Of a stretch of DNA of 64,000 nt, positions 62,367-64,000 are shown piece after piece. Within the stretch, counting starts at the first letter, position 1; each line of letters opens with the position of its first letter. Under the pieces are notes generated by a model. That model had not been told where the DNA came from. It saw only the letters and a list, made by a program, of their open reading frames with translations, and searched no databases. Both the position numbers and the translations under genes were made by a program. Origin of the DNA: Chryseolinea lacunae (GTDB lineage Bacteria > Bacteroidota > Bacteroidia > Cytophagales > Cyclobacteriaceae); assembly GCF_016735595.1 (NCBI RefSeq), contig NZ_JAERRB010000002.1:694996-758995 (forward strand), read 5' to 3'.

Positions 62367-63184
62367 GGTTGCTTGCTGTTTACGCGATAGGCAACGGTGG
62401 CTTCGTGGTGTGCGCCAAACGTGCCGGTGTATTGAAAGGCATAGTCGAGCGCGAATCGTTTTGGCCGGAAGCCCAGGCCTGCAAAGGCGGCGTTGGGGTG
62501 GAGGTTGAAGCCGGTGCGCGCAAAAACTTTTTTGTGTACGCGACACTCCAACCCGGTTTTCCACAGCAGCGCATAGTCTAGATCTTTTTGCAACTCGGTG
62601 GTGACGCTGGTGTTGTCTGACGCTTTGAACGCGACGCCAGCCGTGATGACAGTAGGCAATCGCTCGTTGTCTGTGGTGGAGAGTAGGGGTTGTGTGAGGT
62701 TGGTGATGTAGGCACCCACCGATAGCCTGGACGTGAGCGTGGCAATGCCACCGAAGCTGACACTCACGACACCCTTTGTGCCAAACCCGGTGATGTTGTA
62801 TTGCACATAGGTGGCCTTTGCCCCGAGCGACGCCAACCCAAACGCATTGCTGAACCCGACACTGAGCATGTGTTCGTTGTAGACATCGTCGCCAAAACGA
62901 TAGACGCCCGCACCCACCACACCAAATGAAAGCGGTGTGGCCACAAGCGCCGCCGTGCGATTGAAAGGTTTGAACGACGGCACGGCATTGTAGGTGAAGG
63001 CGGCGGTAGTTTGTGTCACTCCCGAAAGGCCACCGATGTTGTTGAAGAGCGACCACTCATCGGCCGAGCAACCGGAAGCGTAGCCCATGCCCAGGGCGCG
63101 GGCACTCATTTGTGTGGAGGAACTTTGCGCGATGCAGAGCGGAGAAACAATCAGCATGGCGAAGGCTATCGGTGTGGCTTTCAT
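62363..63184 (-). CDS. PorV/PorQ-like outer-membrane protein
   Basis: 273 residues: signal peptide (MKATPIAFAMLIVSPLCIAQ) and a beta-barrel of the PorV/PorQ (FadL-like) family, opening with ARALGMGYASGCSADEWSLFNNIGGLSG, a characteristic N-terminal plug/strand pattern. Relatives include type IX secretion partners PorV and PorQ; the essential T9SS genes are not in this window. Translated just ahead of the helix-hairpin-helix barrel protein, with which it probably works. Confidence 0.83.
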   Translation of the reverse strand: MKATPIAFAMLIVSPLCIAQSSSTQMSARALGMGYASGCSADEWSLFNNIGGLSGVTQTTAAFTYNAVPSFKPFNRTAALVATPLSFGVVGAGVYRFGDDVYNEHMLSVGFSNAFGLASLGAKATYVQYNITGFGTKGVVSVSFGGIATLTSRLSVGAYITNLTQPLLSTTDNERLPTVITAGVAFKASDNTSVTTELQKDLDYALLWKTGLECRVHKKVFARTGFNLHPNAAFAGLGFRPKRFALDYAFQYTGTFGAHHEATVAYRVNSKQP

Positions 63185-63547
63185 GACAACGGTGATTTGT
63201 TATTCTGAAGTAACGGAATAGCTACTGGAAAATCAACAAAGATTTATGAAATCGTTGAGCGCGTGTTTGAACGTTGATGATGTGTGATGAAAAGAAAATT
63301 GATGAAGGAACACGTGTGAAAGAAACGCTGATGCGAATAACGGTGAATGACTAACGAATTGTGAGCTGTTGCTTTCGAATGCAGGTGTTTGATGTTGCCC
63401 GGCCAGGGATAGCAACGGAAAGCCCGGAGCTGCGTGGGCGTGTGCGGTAGGGCGAGGACTTGGAGTGGATAGCCCGTCCGGCCGCCTGATATGCTTTGTA
63501 AATCCTGGACGAGGAACTTCTGAGAATGGTGGAGTGGTGTTGAGTTT
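63185..63547. repeat. Intergenic region with REP-like element
   Basis: 363 bases without a gene. At 63396-63490 lie two related half-units: GGGATAGCAACGGAAAGCCCG (63406-63426; quoted as two parts GGGATA + GCAACGGAAAGCCCG) and GGAGTGGATAGCCCG (63462-63476), 11 of 15 bases alike, in a GC-rich stretch bounded by GCCCGGCC and CCGGCCGC. Similar GGAAAGCCCG elements recur in intergenic DNA of Bacteroidota, to my memory. The remainder (63185-63390) is AT-rich with no recognised site. Confidence 0.5.
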
Positions 63548-64000
63548 TTAAAATTCGCGGCGGAAGTTGAAGAAGAAGCCGTGGTCGCCTTCGCCGTTGA
63601 AGGTGTATTCGAGGCGGAAAACGGAATCGTAGGAGGCCACGATGTCGAGGCCGGCACCGGCACCGGAGATCACTTTGTCGGTGAGGCGCATGCTGTTGGT
63701 GTAGTTGGGATAGTTTTTAACGTAGCCCAGGTCGGCGTAGGTTTTTATGTAGATAGACAACGGCAGGTAGCGGAACTGGCGTATGGGCATGGCGTTGAGG
63801 TTGTAGACCTTTGAGAAGATGCGCTTCTTGAACGTGGTTTTGTTCACCAGGTGCCACGGACCTTCGATGATGTAGAGCTCATAGCCGCGCACGTATTGGC
63901 GGCCATAGCCCAGCGCGCTGTAGTTGGCGTAGGCCAGGTTTTGTGGTGTGCTCCAAAACACGAGGCTGTTGTTGGAGAGAAAGTAGTTTCGTTTGAATTC
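63548..64000 (-). CDS. Omp85-family outer-membrane barrel, C-terminal part (truncated by window)
   Basis: Frame is open to the right edge, so the N-terminal part of the protein lies beyond 64000; the GTG at 63961 is internal. The visible 150 residues end in a barrel with the signature GAGAGLDIVASYDSVFRLEYTFNGEGDHGFFFNFRREF (quoted in outline), typical of BamA/TamA/surface-antigen D15 barrels with a terminal aromatic. Could be BamA, a TamA-like protein or an Omp85-type phosphoesterase fusion; undecidable here. Confidence 0.8.
   Translation of the reverse strand, partial: EFKRNYFLSNNSLVFWSTPQNLAYANYSALGYGRQYVRGYELYIIEGPWHLVNKTTFKKRIFSKVYNLNAMPIRQFRYLPLSIYIKTYADLGYVKNYPNYTNSMRLTDKVISGAGAGLDIVASYDSVFRLEYTFNGEGDHGFFFNFRREF

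Noticed and set aside
62367-63056. N-terminal extension of the helix-hairpin-helix gene
   Set aside because: Overlaps the whole PorV/PorQ-like gene in another frame; the ATG at 62366 gives a proper signal peptide.

Overview
The window comes from a Bacteroidota chromosome, most likely order Cytophagales (a Chryseolinea/Ohtaekwangia-type organism is my guess). The evidence is a flexirubin/aryl-polyene (APE) pigment operon, promoters of the TAnnTTTG type, PorV/PorQ-like and Omp85-like outer-membrane proteins, a head-GIN (DUF2807) protein, a DUF6249 protein and many short Bacteroidota-type lipoproteins. Most genes are moderately GC-rich, so long antisense shadow frames are common; the genes were chosen by family motifs, translational coupling and start context.

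Positions 1-23599 hold one co-directional pigment cluster of about 25 genes, already running at the left edge (a truncated FabG). A TAnnTTTG promoter lies at 675-682 and most later genes overlap their neighbours by a few bases, so 761-23599 looks like one long operon. It encodes a type II polyketide machine: three ketosynthases with a Cys-His-His triad, two ketosynthase-like proteins without the cysteine, two acyl carrier proteins, a ketoreductase, two hotdog dehydratase-like proteins with complementary catalytic residues, a hotdog thioesterase, a 4'-phosphopantetheinyl transferase (AcpS) and a PaaK-type AMP ligase to activate the aryl starter. Tailoring and export proteins are an O-methyltransferase-type enzyme, a flavin-dependent halogenase, a phytoene-desaturase/isomerase-like flavoenzyme, two acyltransferases, a C45 autoproteolytic acyltransferase, a GT2 glycosyltransferase with a DUF2062 domain, a membrane-anchored polysaccharide deacetylase, a LolA-like carrier, a small lipoprotein, and a 1277-residue fusion of an MMPL exporter, a PlsC acyltransferase and a methyltransferase. 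Neither an aromatic ammonia-lyase nor DarA/DarB is visible, so starter supply and any dialkylresorcinol half are encoded elsewhere, perhaps just upstream.

Positions 23600-33060 are housekeeping and accessory genes: a coiled-coil lipoprotein, secreted proteins, a BNR-repeat (sialidase-like) protein, a DsbA/FrnE-type oxidoreductase, adenosylhomocysteinase (ahcY), a sugar-porter MFS transporter, an ECF sigma/anti-sigma pair and a divergent DUF6249 membrane protein. Positions 33060-41600 are regulatory: a sigma-54 response regulator tail-to-tail with a hybrid histidine kinase, an OmpR-type two-component system, then a USP-like protein and a bestrophin-type channel behind four 11-bp-spaced repeats. 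After a repeat-rich non-coding stretch (41584-42151) come an ECF sigma factor, a two-TM protein and a TetR-TolC-adaptor-RND efflux operon (43226-49963).

The right end (50349-64000) holds two tandem membrane metallophosphoesterases, an FGGY sugar kinase, a DoxX protein, an RRM RNA-binding protein, a GH18 chitinase-like protein, a NagX-like multi-TM acyltransferase, a DinB/MDMPI-like protein, a head-GIN protein, a helix-hairpin-helix outer-membrane protein coupled to a PorV/PorQ-like protein, a REP-like element, and the C-terminal part of an Omp85-family barrel cut by the window edge. I saw no tRNA, rRNA, CRISPR array, IS element or prophage.
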